A stretch of DNA of 32,638 nt, from assembly GCA_945860095.1 (NCBI GenBank), contig CAMAPP010000020.1, positions 1 through 32,638 on the forward strand, written 5' to 3'. This document shows positions 17,201 through 25,627 of the stretch, piece after piece; position 1 is the first letter of the stretch, and every line of letters begins with the position of its first letter. The translations under genes and the position numbers were made by a program. Source of the stretch: Rhizobium sp. Q54. GTDB taxonomy: Bacteria; Pseudomonadota; Alphaproteobacteria; CADEGL01. The notes under the pieces were generated by a model. That model was not told the DNA's origin and made no database searches. It worked only from the letters and a program-made list of their open reading frames with translations.

Positions 17201-20200
17201 GAGGCTTGATCGTTGTTCTCGGCCTCGGTCGTCGTCGCCGTAACCGTCAGGGTGAAGTCGGACGTGCCGTTCGGCGCCGTGATCGACAAGCCGGAAAGCT
17301 GCGCCGGCGTCAGCGTCCACGTGCCGTCACCGTTATTCGTGCCCGCCGAAAGCGTCGCGCCCGCAGGCACGCCGCCGATGACAATGGCAAGGGATTCCGA
17401 GCCGTCCCAATCCACCAGAGCGGATGACACATCGAGCGGAATCGGGGTCCCCGTCTCGCCCGCCGCATCGGACGCCGCGAGCGTCGGCGCATCCGCAACC
17501 GCGATGACCGTCACGTCATAAGTGCCGGTGGTGGCCGCCGTGTCGTAGTTTTCCGCCTCGGTCGAGTAGACCGCGATCGTCAAGGCAAAATCCACGTCGC
17601 TGTGGAGCGGCGGGGTGATCGTGAGGCCGGCGAGCTGGGCGGACGTGAGCGTCCAGGTGCCGCCGCCGTTGTTCGTGCCCGCCGAGAGCGTGGCGCCGGC
17701 GGGAACATTGCCGATGAAGACGGTCGACAGGCTCTCCGAACCGTCGATATCCGTCAGCCCCGTAGAAATCGAAAGCGGGATGGCCGTGTCTTCGTTGCCT
17801 GTGACAGCGCCATGCGTGCCGCCGCTGCCGACCGTCTCGAGCTTCACGCCGAGAAGCGTCGCGCCGATATAGACATGGCCCGTGGTCTGAAGGTCGGCGA
17901 TCGAGATGTTCGACGTGCTGGTAAGCGTGACGGTGCGCTCGAAGACTTGGTGGACTTGGCCGGGCAGGACGAAATCTTCGGTGTACGAACCGATCGTCAC
18001 CCGCACGCCGGCGGCATCGACATCCACGCCGGGGAACGAGGTGTAAAGGCTGCCGCCCAAATCGAGCGTGAAGGTATAAGTGCCCGGGCCAAACGTCTGG
18101 TTCGTGGCGATTGCGCCGTAATTGGGCGTACCCGCCATGTCGAGGTACAGGCCGTTGCCGGCATAGACGTCGAAATAGCCGTTGCCGATCAGGTCAACCT
18201 GGCCCGAGGTGATCGTCCAGTTCTGCAAACCGTTATAGCTGAGCGTACCCTGTCCGCCGTTCTCCTGGTCGAAGTAATCGGAGAACACGAGCGTGCCCGG
18301 CCCGCCGCCAAGATCGAGCGTGGGCGCGTCGGCAACCGCGTTGACCGCCACTAGAACAGAAGTCGTGGCCGTCGCGGTGTCGCCATTGGAGTTTTCGGTC
18401 GAGGTCGCCGAAACCGTCAGCGTGAAATCGACATCGCTATTATGCGGCGGGGTGATCGTCAGACCGGAAAGTTGCGCCGAGTTCAGGGTCCAGGTGCCGT
18501 CGCCATTGTCCGTGCCGGCCGAAAGCATGGCGCCCGTGGGCACGCCGCCGATGGTGATGTTCGACAGCGACTCGGAGCCATCCACGTCGCCAAGCGCGAC
18601 CGAGATGGCGAGCGGGATGGCCGTATCTTCATCGCCCGAGGCCGCGCTCGACGTGATGATCGGGTCGTCCGCGACGCCGTTGATCGTGACATTGATGGTT
18701 GCGGTCGTGGAGGCATGATCGCCGTTCGAGACTTCGGTCGAAGTGACGGTGACCGAAAGTGTGAAATCGTCGTCGCTGCCGGGCGGCGGAGTGATCGTGA
18801 GACCCACGAGCTGGCTCGGCGTCAGCGTCCACGTGCCGTCGCCGTTGTTCGTGCCGGCCGAGAGCACCGCCCCCGGCGGCACATTGGCGATGAGGACCGA
18901 CAACGATTCCGAGCCGTCCGCGTCGGCGAGACTGGTGTCGATTGAAAGTGGAATCGGGGTGTTCTCGTCGCCCGAAGCGGGTGCGGTGATCACGGGAGGC
19001 GCGTCGGCGACGGCGATGACCGTCACTGGAATCGAGGCCGTCATCGTGGAAGTCGCGCCATTGGACGATTCACGCGAGGTCGCCGAAACCGTCAGCGTGA
19101 AATCGGCGTCGCTATTGTGCGGCGGAGTGATCGTGAGGCCGGCCAATTGCGCGGGCGTCAGCGTCCACGTGCCGTCGCCGTTGTTGGTGCCGGCGGAAAG
19201 CGAAGCGCCCGTGGGCACGCCGCCGATGACGATCGACGAGATCGTCTCCGAGCCGTCGGTGTCGCCGAGCGCGACCGCGACGGCAAGTGGGATGGCGGTA
19301 TCTTCATCGCCCGAGGCCGCGCTCGACGTGATGATCGGAGCGTCGGCGACCGGGACCACGGTGATGTTGACCGTGGCCGACGCGGTGAGGCCGGCATTGT
19401 CGCGGATAATATAGGTGAAGCTGGCGGGACCGTCGTAATTGCTGTTCGGTGTAAACGTGACCACGCCGCTGACCAGCGAAACCGTACCGTTGATCGCGCC
19501 GCCGACCGAAACCAACGTCACCGAATCGCCGATATCGGGATCGCTGTCGTTCGAGAGCAGCTGCGCGGGGGTAAAGGTGATCGCCGTGTCTTCGTTCGTC
19601 GTGCCGCTGTCGTTAACGGCGACGGGGCCGCGATTGACCTGACCGTCATTGATCTGCAGGCGCTCGAAATTGCGCGCTTGGAGATTCAGCGAATTGAACT
19701 GGAACACATTGCCCTGGCCCGTCGAGGACAGCGGATTGGTGTTCAAAGCAAGGAATGCCTGGAACGCCGCGATATCGGCCTGCACCGCCGCATTCGCCAG
19801 TTCCGCCGAGGTTAGGTTGAGGCGCAGCGTATCGACCCCTTGGCCGCCGTCCGCGTAGTCCACGGCTCCGATATTCTCGGCGCGCGTGACGATGACGGTA
19901 TCGGTGCCGCCCTCGGCGTACATGCGGTCATTGCCCGCGCCACCATCGATGACGTCATTGCCGCCCGCGCCGTCCGGCCCACAGGTCGCGCCGTTGTCGC
20001 CCCAAATGGTGTCGTTGCCGGCGCCGCCGGTCAGGTAATCGTTGAAGCTGAGGCCCGCGCCCGTGCCGTGCCCGGAGCCCGAACCCGTGCCGTGCCCGGA
20101 GCCCGAACCCGTGCCGCGCCCGGAGCCCGAACCCGTGCCGCTGCCCGAACCGGAACTCTTGCCTTGGCTCACGCCCCAGGTGTCGCCGACAATAAAATCG

Positions 20201-20742
20201 TTGTCCGCGCCGCCGTCGATCGAATCGTCGCCCGAATCGCCTTGCAGCGAATCATTGCCGGCACCGCCGGACATCGTGTCGTTGTCCGCGCCGCCGAACG
20301 CCACGTCGTGGCCGTCGCCGCCCACGAGCCGGTCGTCGCCGTCGCCGCCATCAAGCCGATCGTCGCCCGTGCCGCCATCCAGCGTGTCGCGGCCCGCGCC
20401 GCCATCCAGCGTGTCGTTGCCCGCGCCGCCGAACGCCACGTCGTTGCCGTCGCCGCCATTGAGCCGGTCATTGCCCGTGCCGCCATCCAACGTGTCGTCG
20501 CCGGCGCCGCCCAACAGGGTGTCGTTATCCGCGCCGCCGTTCAGGACGTCGTTGCCCGTGCCGCCATCCAGCAGATCATCGCCCGCATCGCCGTTCAGGG
20601 TGTCGTTGCCGTCCTCGCCGAAGACGGTGTCGTTGCCCGCCCCCGCGTTGACGACGTCGTTGCCCAAACCGCCCCAAATCGTATCTTTGGAACTGGTGCC
20701 GGTCAGGATGTCGTTCCCGATCGTCCCGCGCTTGATTGCCAT
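14131..20742 (-). CDS. Giant RTX adhesin-like protein, N-terminal part (Ig-like repeats, lectin-like domain, nested beta-propeller)
   Basis: About 2,200 codons; the last 55 or so (14131-14298) are out of frame, rich in Arg, His and Gly. Residues 8-190 are about 18 calcium-binding GGxGxDxxx nonapeptides, unusual at an N-terminus. A Gly/Ser/His linker follows (196-228), then more RTX (228-285), a tandem-95/cadherin-like domain (about 367-465), and ten Ig-like repeats with the motif [20 protein letters not shown]. A ~155-residue jelly-roll-like insert (about 816-970, starting [15 protein letters not shown]) separates repeats 3 and 4. Seven propeller-type repeats (about 1584-1981) interrupt repeat 9. 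Expected to be exported by a type I system recognising the far C-terminus, and to bind surfaces or glycans in the presence of calcium. ATG at 20742 chosen: GGGAG lies ten bases upstream; a TTG at 20748 is an alternative. No secretion genes are adjacent. Confidence 0.87.
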   Translation of the reverse strand: MAIKRGTIGNDILTGTSSKDTIWGGLGNDVVNAGAGNDTVFGEDGNDTLNGDAGDDLLDGGTGNDVLNGGADNDTLLGGAGDDTLDGGTGNDRLNGGDGNDVAFGGAGNDTLDGGAGRDTLDGGTGDDRLDGGDGDDRLVGGDGHDVAFGGADNDTMSGGAGNDSLQGDSGDDSIDGGADNDFIVGDTWGVSQGKSSGSGSGTGSGSGRGTGSGSGHGTGSGSGHGTGAGLSFNDYLTGGAGNDTIWGDNGATCGPDGAGGNDVIDGGAGNDRMYAEGGTDTVIVTRAENIGAVDYADGGQGVDTLRLNLTSAELANAAVQADIAAFQAFLALNTNPLSSTGQGNVFQFNSLNLQARNFERLQINDGQVNRGPVAVNDSGTTNEDTAITFTPAQLLSNDSDPDIGDSVTLVSVGGAINGTVSLVSGVVTFTPNSNYDGPASFTYIIRDNAGLTASATVNITVVPVADAPIITSSAASGDEDTAIPLAVAVALGDTDGSETISSIVIGGVPTGASLSAGTNNGDGTWTLTPAQLAGLTITPPHNSDADFTLTVSATSRESSNGATSTMTASIPVTVIAVADAPPVITAPASGDENTPIPLSIDTSLADADGSESLSVLIANVPPGAVLSAGTNNGDGTWTLTPSQLVGLTITPPPGSDDDFTLSVTVTSTEVSNGDHASTTATINVTINGVADDPIITSSAASGDEDTAIPLAISVALGDVDGSESLSNITIGGVPTGAMLSAGTDNGDGTWTLNSAQLSGLTITPPHNSDVDFTLTVSATSTENSNGDTATATTSVLVAVNAVADAPTLDLGGGPGTLVFSDYFDQENGGQGTLSYNGLQNWTITSGQVDLIGNGYFDVYAGNGLYLDMAGTPNYGAIATNQTFGPGTYTFTLDLGGSLYTSFPGVDVDAAGVRVTIGSYTEDFVLPGQVHQVFERTVTLTSTSNISIADLQTTGHVYIGATLLGVKLETVGSGGTHGAVTGNEDTAIPLSISTGLTDIDGSESLSTVFIGNVPAGATLSAGTNNGGGTWTLTSAQLAGLTITPPLHSDVDFALTIAVYSTEAENYDTAATTGTYDVTVIAVADAPTLAASDAAGETGTPIPLDVSSALVDWDGSESLAIVIGGVPAGATLSAGTNNGDGTWTLTPAQLSGLSITAPNGTSDFTLTVTATTTEAENNDQASTPGSIFVDLNDITLPPSLVVPPARGDEDSHIPLVITITPSHPGDTLTIVIGGLPPGTVLSAGTDNGDGTWTLTTGDLPGLTITPPTNSDVDFAVTVSVTEHGSGGPATTTVSVPVTVDAVADAPDIAVVPASGDEDTAIAISIAPSLVDTDGSETISSIVISGVPVGTTLSAGTDNGDGTWTLTEGDLVGLTLNPIHDSDVDFTLTVAVTTTEAENGSSATRTASIPVSVIAVADIPSLTTQDAAGSEDSPIPLSIASALSDVDGSEVLSLVIANVPAGAMLSAGTDNGNGTWTLTPAQLSGLSITPAHNSDVDFTLSVTATTTESENGDQEFVTGSIKVTVEAVADPVAIAAAASGDEDSAIALNIAITQFDSDGSEILSPVKISGVPVGATLSAGTYVPGAISATVVGGVEFQANTHTNSEQSFPTITQMTDGGYLLVWQSLFQDGSGYGVYAQRFDGEGNKVSRDGSTVGVDEFGVNATTFLNQSGPTVATSLVDGGFAVAWISDNLTTGSAEIYAQHFDSSGIPVGPELFVNTYTTNNQTEPAVAALAGGGSVFTWTSFGQDGSFNGVYARIYDGMGSPVSGEIQVNLVNTASHQQSPAVAGLSDGSFVVVYESFHFADGSSFGVSAQRFDASGAAIGTEVTVNSFAANSQTAPAVAALNGGGYVVVWKSFGQDGSGWGVFGQRYDNDGVPQGGEFTVAQTTLGDQSTPAISGLAGGGFAVTWESIDADDFGIFGRTFSADAVPAGDEFLINTYTMDSQLNAVVAGISSGGFATAWTSDGQDGSNEGIFGRIFEFPATQGYWLVDQADLAGLTITPPHDSDVDIVLTLEVTTTEQSNGDSETATASFTVTVNAVADAPALSTLDAVGEVDTAIPLTVSAALADIDGSEILSVVIGNVPSGATLSAGTNNGDGTWTLTLGDLSGLTITPPPGSADDFTLSVTAVSTESDNNDQAFTPGVIHIHIPRSSRPAHDRLPRHNRNRGHGHSLGDHDRAVQFGRHAGGDDFRRAGGRGSVGRNQ
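20060..20155. repeat. Four 24-bp tandem repeats encoding the Gly/Ser/His linker of the RTX protein
   Basis: Four units start at 20060, 20084, 20108 and 20132. The first two are identical, the third has one change and the fourth is more diverged. They encode eight-residue units such as GSGSGHGT that join the first and second RTX blocks. The near-identity points to recent slippage or unequal exchange, so linker length may differ between strains. Confidence 0.9.
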
Positions 20743-20896
20743 AACCAACTAACTCCCTTGGACCGGAAGCCCCTCCACCCGCGCCGGACCGTGGCGGCGA
20801 ACCTCGGTCCGGGGGATTTCTTTGGGACCCCCAAATATTACAATGCGATAAGGCCCGAATAGTCACGTTTCCGGTAGCTTTGAAGCAATTATCGCG

Positions 20897-20927
20897 CCAG
20901 TTCCGACGATACCAGGTAGTGAACTGG
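20897..20927. repeat. Inverted repeat CCAGTTC / GAACTGG upstream of the RTX gene
   Basis: Seven-base arms at 20897-20903 and 20921-20927 are separated by 17 bases. A second, overlapping pair ACCAG/CTGGT uses the right arm. It lies about 155-185 bases before the RTX start and could be an operator or a leader stem. No known regulator motif was recognised. Confidence 0.55.
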
Positions 20928-21140
20928 TAAGTGGTTCTTATAAGTCTGAATCAAGCCCTTATGGCGATTCATGTCGGAATCAAAAGATGTTCATCAGCGT
21001 ACCTAATTAAGACTCTGAATCGCAAAACCACTCTCGATGCAGATTGCGAATTGAACCGCTACGGGGATTCAGACCCTTGAGGTTCCACAATAATTTTAAT
21101 TTTTACCGGCATGAACAATCCTAGGATTTGATTCATCGTA

Positions 21141-21166
21141 AGCGCGGCTCAGTTAGCGCGGCTCAG
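21141..21166. repeat. Direct repeat of AGCGCGGCTCAG, period 14
   Basis: Two identical 12-base copies at 21141-21152 and 21155-21166, about 100-120 bases upstream of the kinase-like gene. The 14-base period does not match one full helical turn. Function unknown; a regulator site or slippage duplication are both possible. Confidence 0.7.
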
Positions 21167-21263
21167 GTCACCGCCGCTTTCATCCTCGACGCTAGGGCTC
21201 GTGCGCTGTAGTCATCGCTCGGCACGGAAAAATACTACCACCCCAACTCCGCAAAACCACCTC

Positions 21264-22283
21264 ATGCAAGAGTCGCGAAAGCCGCGAACCTCCCTATCCC
21301 GACGCGAAGTCGCCGAGGTCTGCGCGCGTCTGCTGAAAACGCGGGTCCTCGATGTGACGCGCGCGGCCGGAGAGCAGCGCCGCTCGGTGCGGGTGCAATT
21401 GCCCGACCGCTCGGTGATCGCGACACGGCGCAAAAGCGCCGACCGGGGCAAGCTCGAAGCCATGGTTCTAAGCGAATTGCGCCGGTACGGCGCGCCCGTT
21501 CCCGCCATCCTGGCTTTCGGCGAGGGCTGGCTCATTCAGGAAGATTTGGGCGCGGGGCGGCTGTCGGGCGCGCTGGCCCAGGCGGACCGGCAAGGGGCGG
21601 TCGATTTGCTCGATGCGGCGCTGGCGGCGCTCGCCGCCATTCACGAGGCGGCAAGGCGGGCAAAACTTGTCCCCCATGTTCCCGCCCTCGGCCAGAGCGC
21701 GGCGTGGCGCAAGGGCCTCGCCGCCATGCCCCAACGCATCGCCGCGCGGTTGGACGAGCCCTTGCCCGTACTCGATGCGCAAGCAATCGACCGGATGCTG
21801 GCGATGCCCGCGACCGAGTTCGTCAAATGGGACGCCCGGCCGGGCAATGCGATCGTTCGCGCCGAGGGCGGCGCGATCGGCTGGATCGATTGGGAACATT
21901 GCGGCGCGCGCGCGGGCACCGACGACCTGGCATGGGTGCTGGGCGACGAATACGTGCATCTGGCCGAAACCGATGAACGCGCGCTCATCGACAAATATCT
22001 GCCGGCCTTCGCGGGCGCGCGGGACGCGCAGACGGCGCGCGCGGCCTTTCACTTTTTCGGCACGTTTCACACCTGCGTGCGCCTCGCCCTCGTGCTCCAC
22101 CACAAGGGGACGGGCGCGTGGTGGAGCCTCGAGCGCTGTCTGGCCGACGACAAAGTGGGCGTGCAACGCGAATCCGCGATCGTCCTTGCCGCGCGCGGCG
22201 CGCGCTGGGCGGCGGCTTCCGGCCCGGCGGCGGCGCTCGAGCCATGGTTCGCGCGCCTCGGCAAGCGCTTGTCCGATCTGTGA
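21264..22283 (+). CDS. APH-family (aminoglycoside/choline kinase-like) phosphotransferase
   Basis: A 339-residue protein of the protein-kinase-like APH fold. The catalytic loop reads FVKWDARPGNAIV, with catalytic D190 and metal-binding N195; the usual HGD is KWD here. The second metal aspartate is D209 in GWIDWEHCGARAGTDDLAW, a typical APH arrangement. All three key residues are present, so it is probably an active small-molecule kinase. The substrate is not aminoglycoside by default; many members phosphorylate metabolites. The gene precedes an enoyl-CoA hydratase and two acyl-CoA dehydrogenases on the same strand, but with a 113-base gap holding a direct repeat, so operon membership is plausible and not certain. 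ATG 21264 chosen over 21201 because the extra 21 residues look non-conserved. No clear ribosome site. Confidence 0.8.
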   Translation: MQESRKPRTSLSRREVAEVCARLLKTRVLDVTRAAGEQRRSVRVQLPDRSVIATRRKSADRGKLEAMVLSELRRYGAPVPAILAFGEGWLIQEDLGAGRLSGALAQADRQGAVDLLDAALAALAAIHEAARRAKLVPHVPALGQSAAWRKGLAAMPQRIAARLDEPLPVLDAQAIDRMLAMPATEFVKWDARPGNAIVRAEGGAIGWIDWEHCGARAGTDDLAWVLGDEYVHLAETDERALIDKYLPAFAGARDAQTARAAFHFFGTFHTCVRLALVLHHKGTGAWWSLERCLADDKVGVQRESAIVLAARGARWAAASGPAAALEPWFARLGKRLSDL

Positions 22284-22314
22284 CGCGCGGCGAAGATCGA
22301 GGCGCCGCGACAGC

Positions 22315-22371
22315 CATCCTGCCCCGAGCCGGCCCCCGAACCGGCATCCTGCCCCGAGCCGGCCCCGAACC
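22315..22371. repeat. Tandem direct repeat (two ~28-bp copies) between kinase and hydratase genes
   Basis: Copies at 22315-22342 and 22345-22371 share CATCCTGCCCCGAGCCGGCC and then CCC(C)GAACC, differing only by one C in a run. They fill much of the 113-base gap. The second copy ends 25 bases before the hydratase GTG. Confidence 0.9.
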
Positions 22372-22396
22372 AGCCCCAACCGAACGGAGACCGAGC

Positions 22397-23188
22397 GTGT
22401 ACGAAAACTACAAACGCATCCTGTTTACCCGGCGCGGCCGCGTGCTGACCGTGACGATGAACCGGCCCGAAGTCTTGAACGCCATCGACGCGCCGCTTCA
22501 CGAGGAGCTCTCGCGGGTCTTTTACGACGTCGCCGTCGATGCGCAAGCCGACGTGATCGTGCTCACGGGCGCGGGCCGCGCCTTCTCCGCCGGCGGCGAC
22601 ATCCGCTGGATGCAGGAGATGATCGACGACCGCGCGATGTGGGAACGCACGCGCGTGGAAGCGAAGAAGATCGTCTTCGGCATGCTCGACTGCGAAAAAC
22701 CCATCATCGCGCGCCTCAACGGCGCGGCGATGGGCCTCGGCGCCACGATGGCGCTGTTCTGCGACGTGATCTTCGCCAACGAGGCGGCGAAGATCGCCGA
22801 TCCGCACGTCAGCGTCGGCCTGGTCGCGGGCGATGGCGGCGCGATCATCTGGCCCCAGCTCATCGGCCATGCCCGCGCGAAGGAATATTTGATGACCGGC
22901 GACGCGTTGACGGGCGCGGAGGCGGCGCGCATCGGCCTGGTCAATCACGCCGTGCCCGAGGCCGAACTCGACGCGCGCGTCGATGCCTTCGCCGACCGGC
23001 TGTGCGCGGGCGCCATGCAGGCGATCAAATTTTCCAAGACCGCGGTCAATATCGGCCTGCGCCAGCTCGCGCACTCGATCATGGATGCATCCATCGCCTA
23101 CGAGACGTACACGAACTGGACGGCGGATCATCAGGAAGCGGTCACGGCGTTTCGCGAGAAGCGCAAGCCGAAATTCACGGGTCGCTGA
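22397..23188 (+). CDS. Enoyl-CoA hydratase/isomerase family protein (crotonase fold)
   Basis: A 263-residue crotonase-fold enzyme acting on an acyl-CoA thioester. The oxyanion-hole segments are GRAFSAGGDIRWMQ and NGAAMGLGATMALFCD. In place of the hydratase PExxxG glutamate there is H137 in ADPHVSVGLVAGDGG, with D146 nearby; this is the form seen in a large subgroup of unassigned crotonases. The exact reaction (hydration, isomerisation or hydrolysis) is therefore open. The C-terminal YETYTNWTADHQEAVTAFREKRKPKF is the usual crotonase tail. The GTG start follows GGAGA by six bases. The first acyl-CoA dehydrogenase starts 32 bases after the stop, so the two are probably co-transcribed and used in sequence in a beta-oxidation-like route. 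Confidence 0.9.
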   Translation: MYENYKRILFTRRGRVLTVTMNRPEVLNAIDAPLHEELSRVFYDVAVDAQADVIVLTGAGRAFSAGGDIRWMQEMIDDRAMWERTRVEAKKIVFGMLDCEKPIIARLNGAAMGLGATMALFCDVIFANEAAKIADPHVSVGLVAGDGGAIIWPQLIGHARAKEYLMTGDALTGAEAARIGLVNHAVPEAELDARVDAFADRLCAGAMQAIKFSKTAVNIGLRQLAHSIMDASIAYETYTNWTADHQEAVTAFREKRKPKFTGR

Positions 23189-23220
23189 AAACCCTTATAC
23201 CACGGGCCTTATCGACGATC

Positions 23221-24381
23221 ATGAACCTCGACGAACCCAACCATATCGCCGCCTTGCGCGACACCATCCGCCGCTTCGTCGCGCGCGAATTGCCGCGCGA
23301 GGCGGTGCGAAAATGGGATCACGACGACGAGTTTCCGCGCGCCGTGTTCGACAAGCTCGCGGCCCTCGGCGTCACCGGATCGACGATTCCCGAAAGCTAT
23401 GGTGGAACCGGCCGCGACATTCCCGCGACCATGGCGACGATCGAGGAATTGGCGCGGCGCAGTTTTCCCATCGCCGTCGCCTACATCAATTGCGCCTGCT
23501 ATGGCGGCATGAACATTCTCGAAAGCGGCAGCGAGGCGCAAAAGCGCGAACTGCTCCCGCGCCTCGCGCGCGGCGAGATATTGTTTGCCTACGGCCTGAC
23601 CGAGCCCGATATCGGCGCCGATCTCGCCAGCGTGAAGACGCGCGCGACCCGGCGCGGCGACACGGTGATCGTCACGGGCGCGAAACGCTTTTGCACCGGC
23701 GCCGACATCGCCGATTACGTCTATCTGCTGGCGAACAGCGATCCCGCCGGCGCGCGCCACAAGAATCTCTCGCTCATCCTCGTGCCGCCGAAATCGCCCG
23801 GCGTGACCTTGCGCCCCATTCCGACCATGGGGCTTCGGGGTTTCCCGTCCTTCGATGCGACCTTCGACGCGGTCGAGGTGCCGGCGGCGAATATCGTCGG
23901 CGGCGAGGCGGGCTGGAACCAAGCCTGGCCCATGCTGGCGGGCCCCACGCTCGATGTCGAAAAACTCGAGGTCGCGGCCATCGGCATCGGCATCGCGGCC
24001 GCGGCCATCGACGACGCGTGGGAATACGCCCAGACCCGCGTGCAATTCGGCAAGCCGGTATCGAGCTATCAGGCCATCCGCCACGCGCTCGCCGACGCCA
24101 AGACGCGCCTGCACGCCGCGCGCCTGATGCTGCGCCACGCTTCATGGCTCGCCGACCGGGGCGAGCCGTGCGGGGTCGAAACCTCGATGACCAAATTGTT
24201 CGTCTCCGAGACAGCCAAGCGGATCGTGCTCGACTGCCAGACCGTCATGGGCGCCTACGGCTACGCCACCGAGTTCGATCTCGAGCGCCATGTGCGCGAC
24301 GTGCTGCTGCTGCCGATCATCGGCGGCTCGTCCGCCATCCAGCGCAACAACATCGCCAACCGGCTGGGATTGCCGCGCTGA
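23221..24381 (+). CDS. Acyl-CoA dehydrogenase, first of a tandem pair
   Basis: A FAD enzyme of 386 residues that would introduce an alpha-beta double bond into an acyl-CoA. The landmarks are PESYGGTGRD, LTEPDIGADLASVKTRAT (the FAD/substrate segment) and NGAKRFCTG-like VTGAKRFCTG. Two candidate catalytic glutamates are present: E351 in GAYGYATEFDLERHVRD (the medium-chain enzyme position) and E247 in LDVEKLEVAA (the isovaleryl/long-chain enzyme position). FAD-tail residues GGSSAIQRNNIANRLGL close the protein. The next gene is a close paralogue starting one base after this stop. No strong ribosome site precedes the ATG. Electrons would go to an electron-transfer flavoprotein, which is not in the window. 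Confidence 0.93.
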   Translation: MNLDEPNHIAALRDTIRRFVARELPREAVRKWDHDDEFPRAVFDKLAALGVTGSTIPESYGGTGRDIPATMATIEELARRSFPIAVAYINCACYGGMNILESGSEAQKRELLPRLARGEILFAYGLTEPDIGADLASVKTRATRRGDTVIVTGAKRFCTGADIADYVYLLANSDPAGARHKNLSLILVPPKSPGVTLRPIPTMGLRGFPSFDATFDAVEVPAANIVGGEAGWNQAWPMLAGPTLDVEKLEVAAIGIGIAAAAIDDAWEYAQTRVQFGKPVSSYQAIRHALADAKTRLHAARLMLRHASWLADRGEPCGVETSMTKLFVSETAKRIVLDCQTVMGAYGYATEFDLERHVRDVLLLPIIGGSSAIQRNNIANRLGLPR

Positions 24382-24382
24382 C

Positions 24383-25546
24383 ATGGATTTCCGCGAACCC
24401 GACCACATCCGCCTACTGCGCGACACGATGCGCGCCTTCATCGCGCGCGAGGCGCCGCGCGAGGCGGCGCAACGCTGGGACCGCGAGGATTCGACGCCGC
24501 GCGCGGTGTTCGAAAAACTCGCCGCGACCGGGGTTTGCGCGCTGACCGTGCCCGAAAGCCATGGCGGCGCCGGGCGCGACATCATCGCCGCGATGGCGGT
24601 GATCGAGGAATTGTCGCGCCGCTCGCTCGCTCTCGCCGTGCCCTACATCATGTGCGCCTGCTATGGCGGCATGAATCTGGTGGCGGCGGGCTCGGAGAAG
24701 CAGAGGGCGCAATACCTGCCGCGCCTCGCCAGGGGCGAATTGCTCTTCGCCTACGGCTTGACCGAGCCCGATATCGGCGCCGATCTCGCCAATGTGCGCA
24801 CGCGCGCGACCCGCCGCGGCGACACGGTGATCGTCAACGGCGCCAAGCGGTTTTGCACCGGCGCCGCCATCGCCGATACCATCTATACCCTCGTGCGCAG
24901 CGATTCCGAGGCGCCCAAGTACAAGAATCTATCCTTCGTGTTGGTGCCGCGATCAGCCAAGGGGGTTTCGATCGCGCGCATGGACGGCCTTGGGATGCGC
25001 GGCGCCTCGCTGTGCGACGTGAGCTTCGACGACGTGGAATTGCCCCTGGACCACGTCGTCGGCGAGGACGCGGGCTGGAACCAGGGCTGGCCCATGCTCG
25101 CCGGTCCCGCGCTCGACGTGGAAAAACTCGAGGTCGCGGCGATGGCGCTCGGCTTGGCCAGTGCCGCGCTCGACGACGCCTGGGCCTACGCGCACGAGCG
25201 CAAACAATTCGGCGTCGCCATCGGCGCGCACCAATCGGTGCGCCACGTCCTCGCGGATTGCAAGGCGACGCTCGCCGCCGCGCGTCTGGTGCTGATGCAC
25301 GCGGCGTGGCTCGCGGGCGAGAACCGGCCCTGCGGCGTCGAAAGCTCGATGGCGAAATTGTTCGTGTGCGAGAGCGCCGAGACCATCGTGCTCGCCTGCC
25401 AGCGCGTCATGGGCGCCTATGGCTGTGTCGCGGGCGTGGACATGGAACGCTATGTGCGCGACATCCTGGTGTTCAACATCGCGGGCGGCTCCTCGGCCAT
25501 TCAGAAGAACAATATCGCCAACCGCCTCGACCTGAAACGCGGCTGA
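24383..25546 (+). CDS. Acyl-CoA dehydrogenase, second of a tandem pair, glycine at the usual catalytic position
   Basis: A 387-residue paralogue of the preceding gene, colinear with it without gaps to at least residue 351. It has PESHGGAGRD, LTEPDIGADLANVRTRAT, NGAKRFCTG, and GGSSAIQKNNIANRLDLKR at the end. The segment matching the catalytic-base loop reads GAYGCVAGVDMERYVRD, so residue 351 is glycine where the first copy has glutamate. E247 in LDVEKLEVAA is kept, and could serve as base as in isovaleryl-CoA dehydrogenase. The alternative is a non-dehydrogenase role or a regulatory partner in a heteromeric enzyme with copy one. Its ATG lies one base after the first copy's stop, so expression is coupled. 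Confidence 0.92.
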   Translation: MDFREPDHIRLLRDTMRAFIAREAPREAAQRWDREDSTPRAVFEKLAATGVCALTVPESHGGAGRDIIAAMAVIEELSRRSLALAVPYIMCACYGGMNLVAAGSEKQRAQYLPRLARGELLFAYGLTEPDIGADLANVRTRATRRGDTVIVNGAKRFCTGAAIADTIYTLVRSDSEAPKYKNLSFVLVPRSAKGVSIARMDGLGMRGASLCDVSFDDVELPLDHVVGEDAGWNQGWPMLAGPALDVEKLEVAAMALGLASAALDDAWAYAHERKQFGVAIGAHQSVRHVLADCKATLAAARLVLMHAAWLAGENRPCGVESSMAKLFVCESAETIVLACQRVMGAYGCVAGVDMERYVRDILVFNIAGGSSAIQKNNIANRLDLKRG

Positions 25547-25627
25547 AAATCGGCAAGGCGCCAATTTGTCGCGGCGGCCAAGCGCGGTAAAGTGTTCCCG
25601 CAACAATTTTCGATGGACGGGAAAGCC

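Larger units (their letters stand above)
20743..21263. promoter_or_regulatory. AT-rich divergent upstream region of the giant RTX gene, with clustered GANTC sites
   Basis: A 521-base gap without a convincing gene. It is clearly richer in A and T than its surroundings. Seven GANTC sequences lie in 187 bases: 20948, 20966, 20977, 21011, 21017, 21066 and 21130. GANTC is the target of the cell-cycle methylase CcrM in Alphaproteobacteria. It also holds the inverted repeat at 20897-20927 and the direct repeat at 21141-21166. I could not place a good -35/-10 pair for the RTX gene; TAATAT (minus strand, around 20838) is only a weak candidate. The region must contain the promoters of both the RTX gene and the kinase-like gene. 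Confidence 0.5.

Noticed and set aside
21613-24381. 922-codon plus-strand frame spanning kinase, hydratase and dehydrogenase genes
   Set aside because: Only its end from 23221 is real (the acyl-CoA dehydrogenase). The first part is the wrong frame over two genes with clear motifs.
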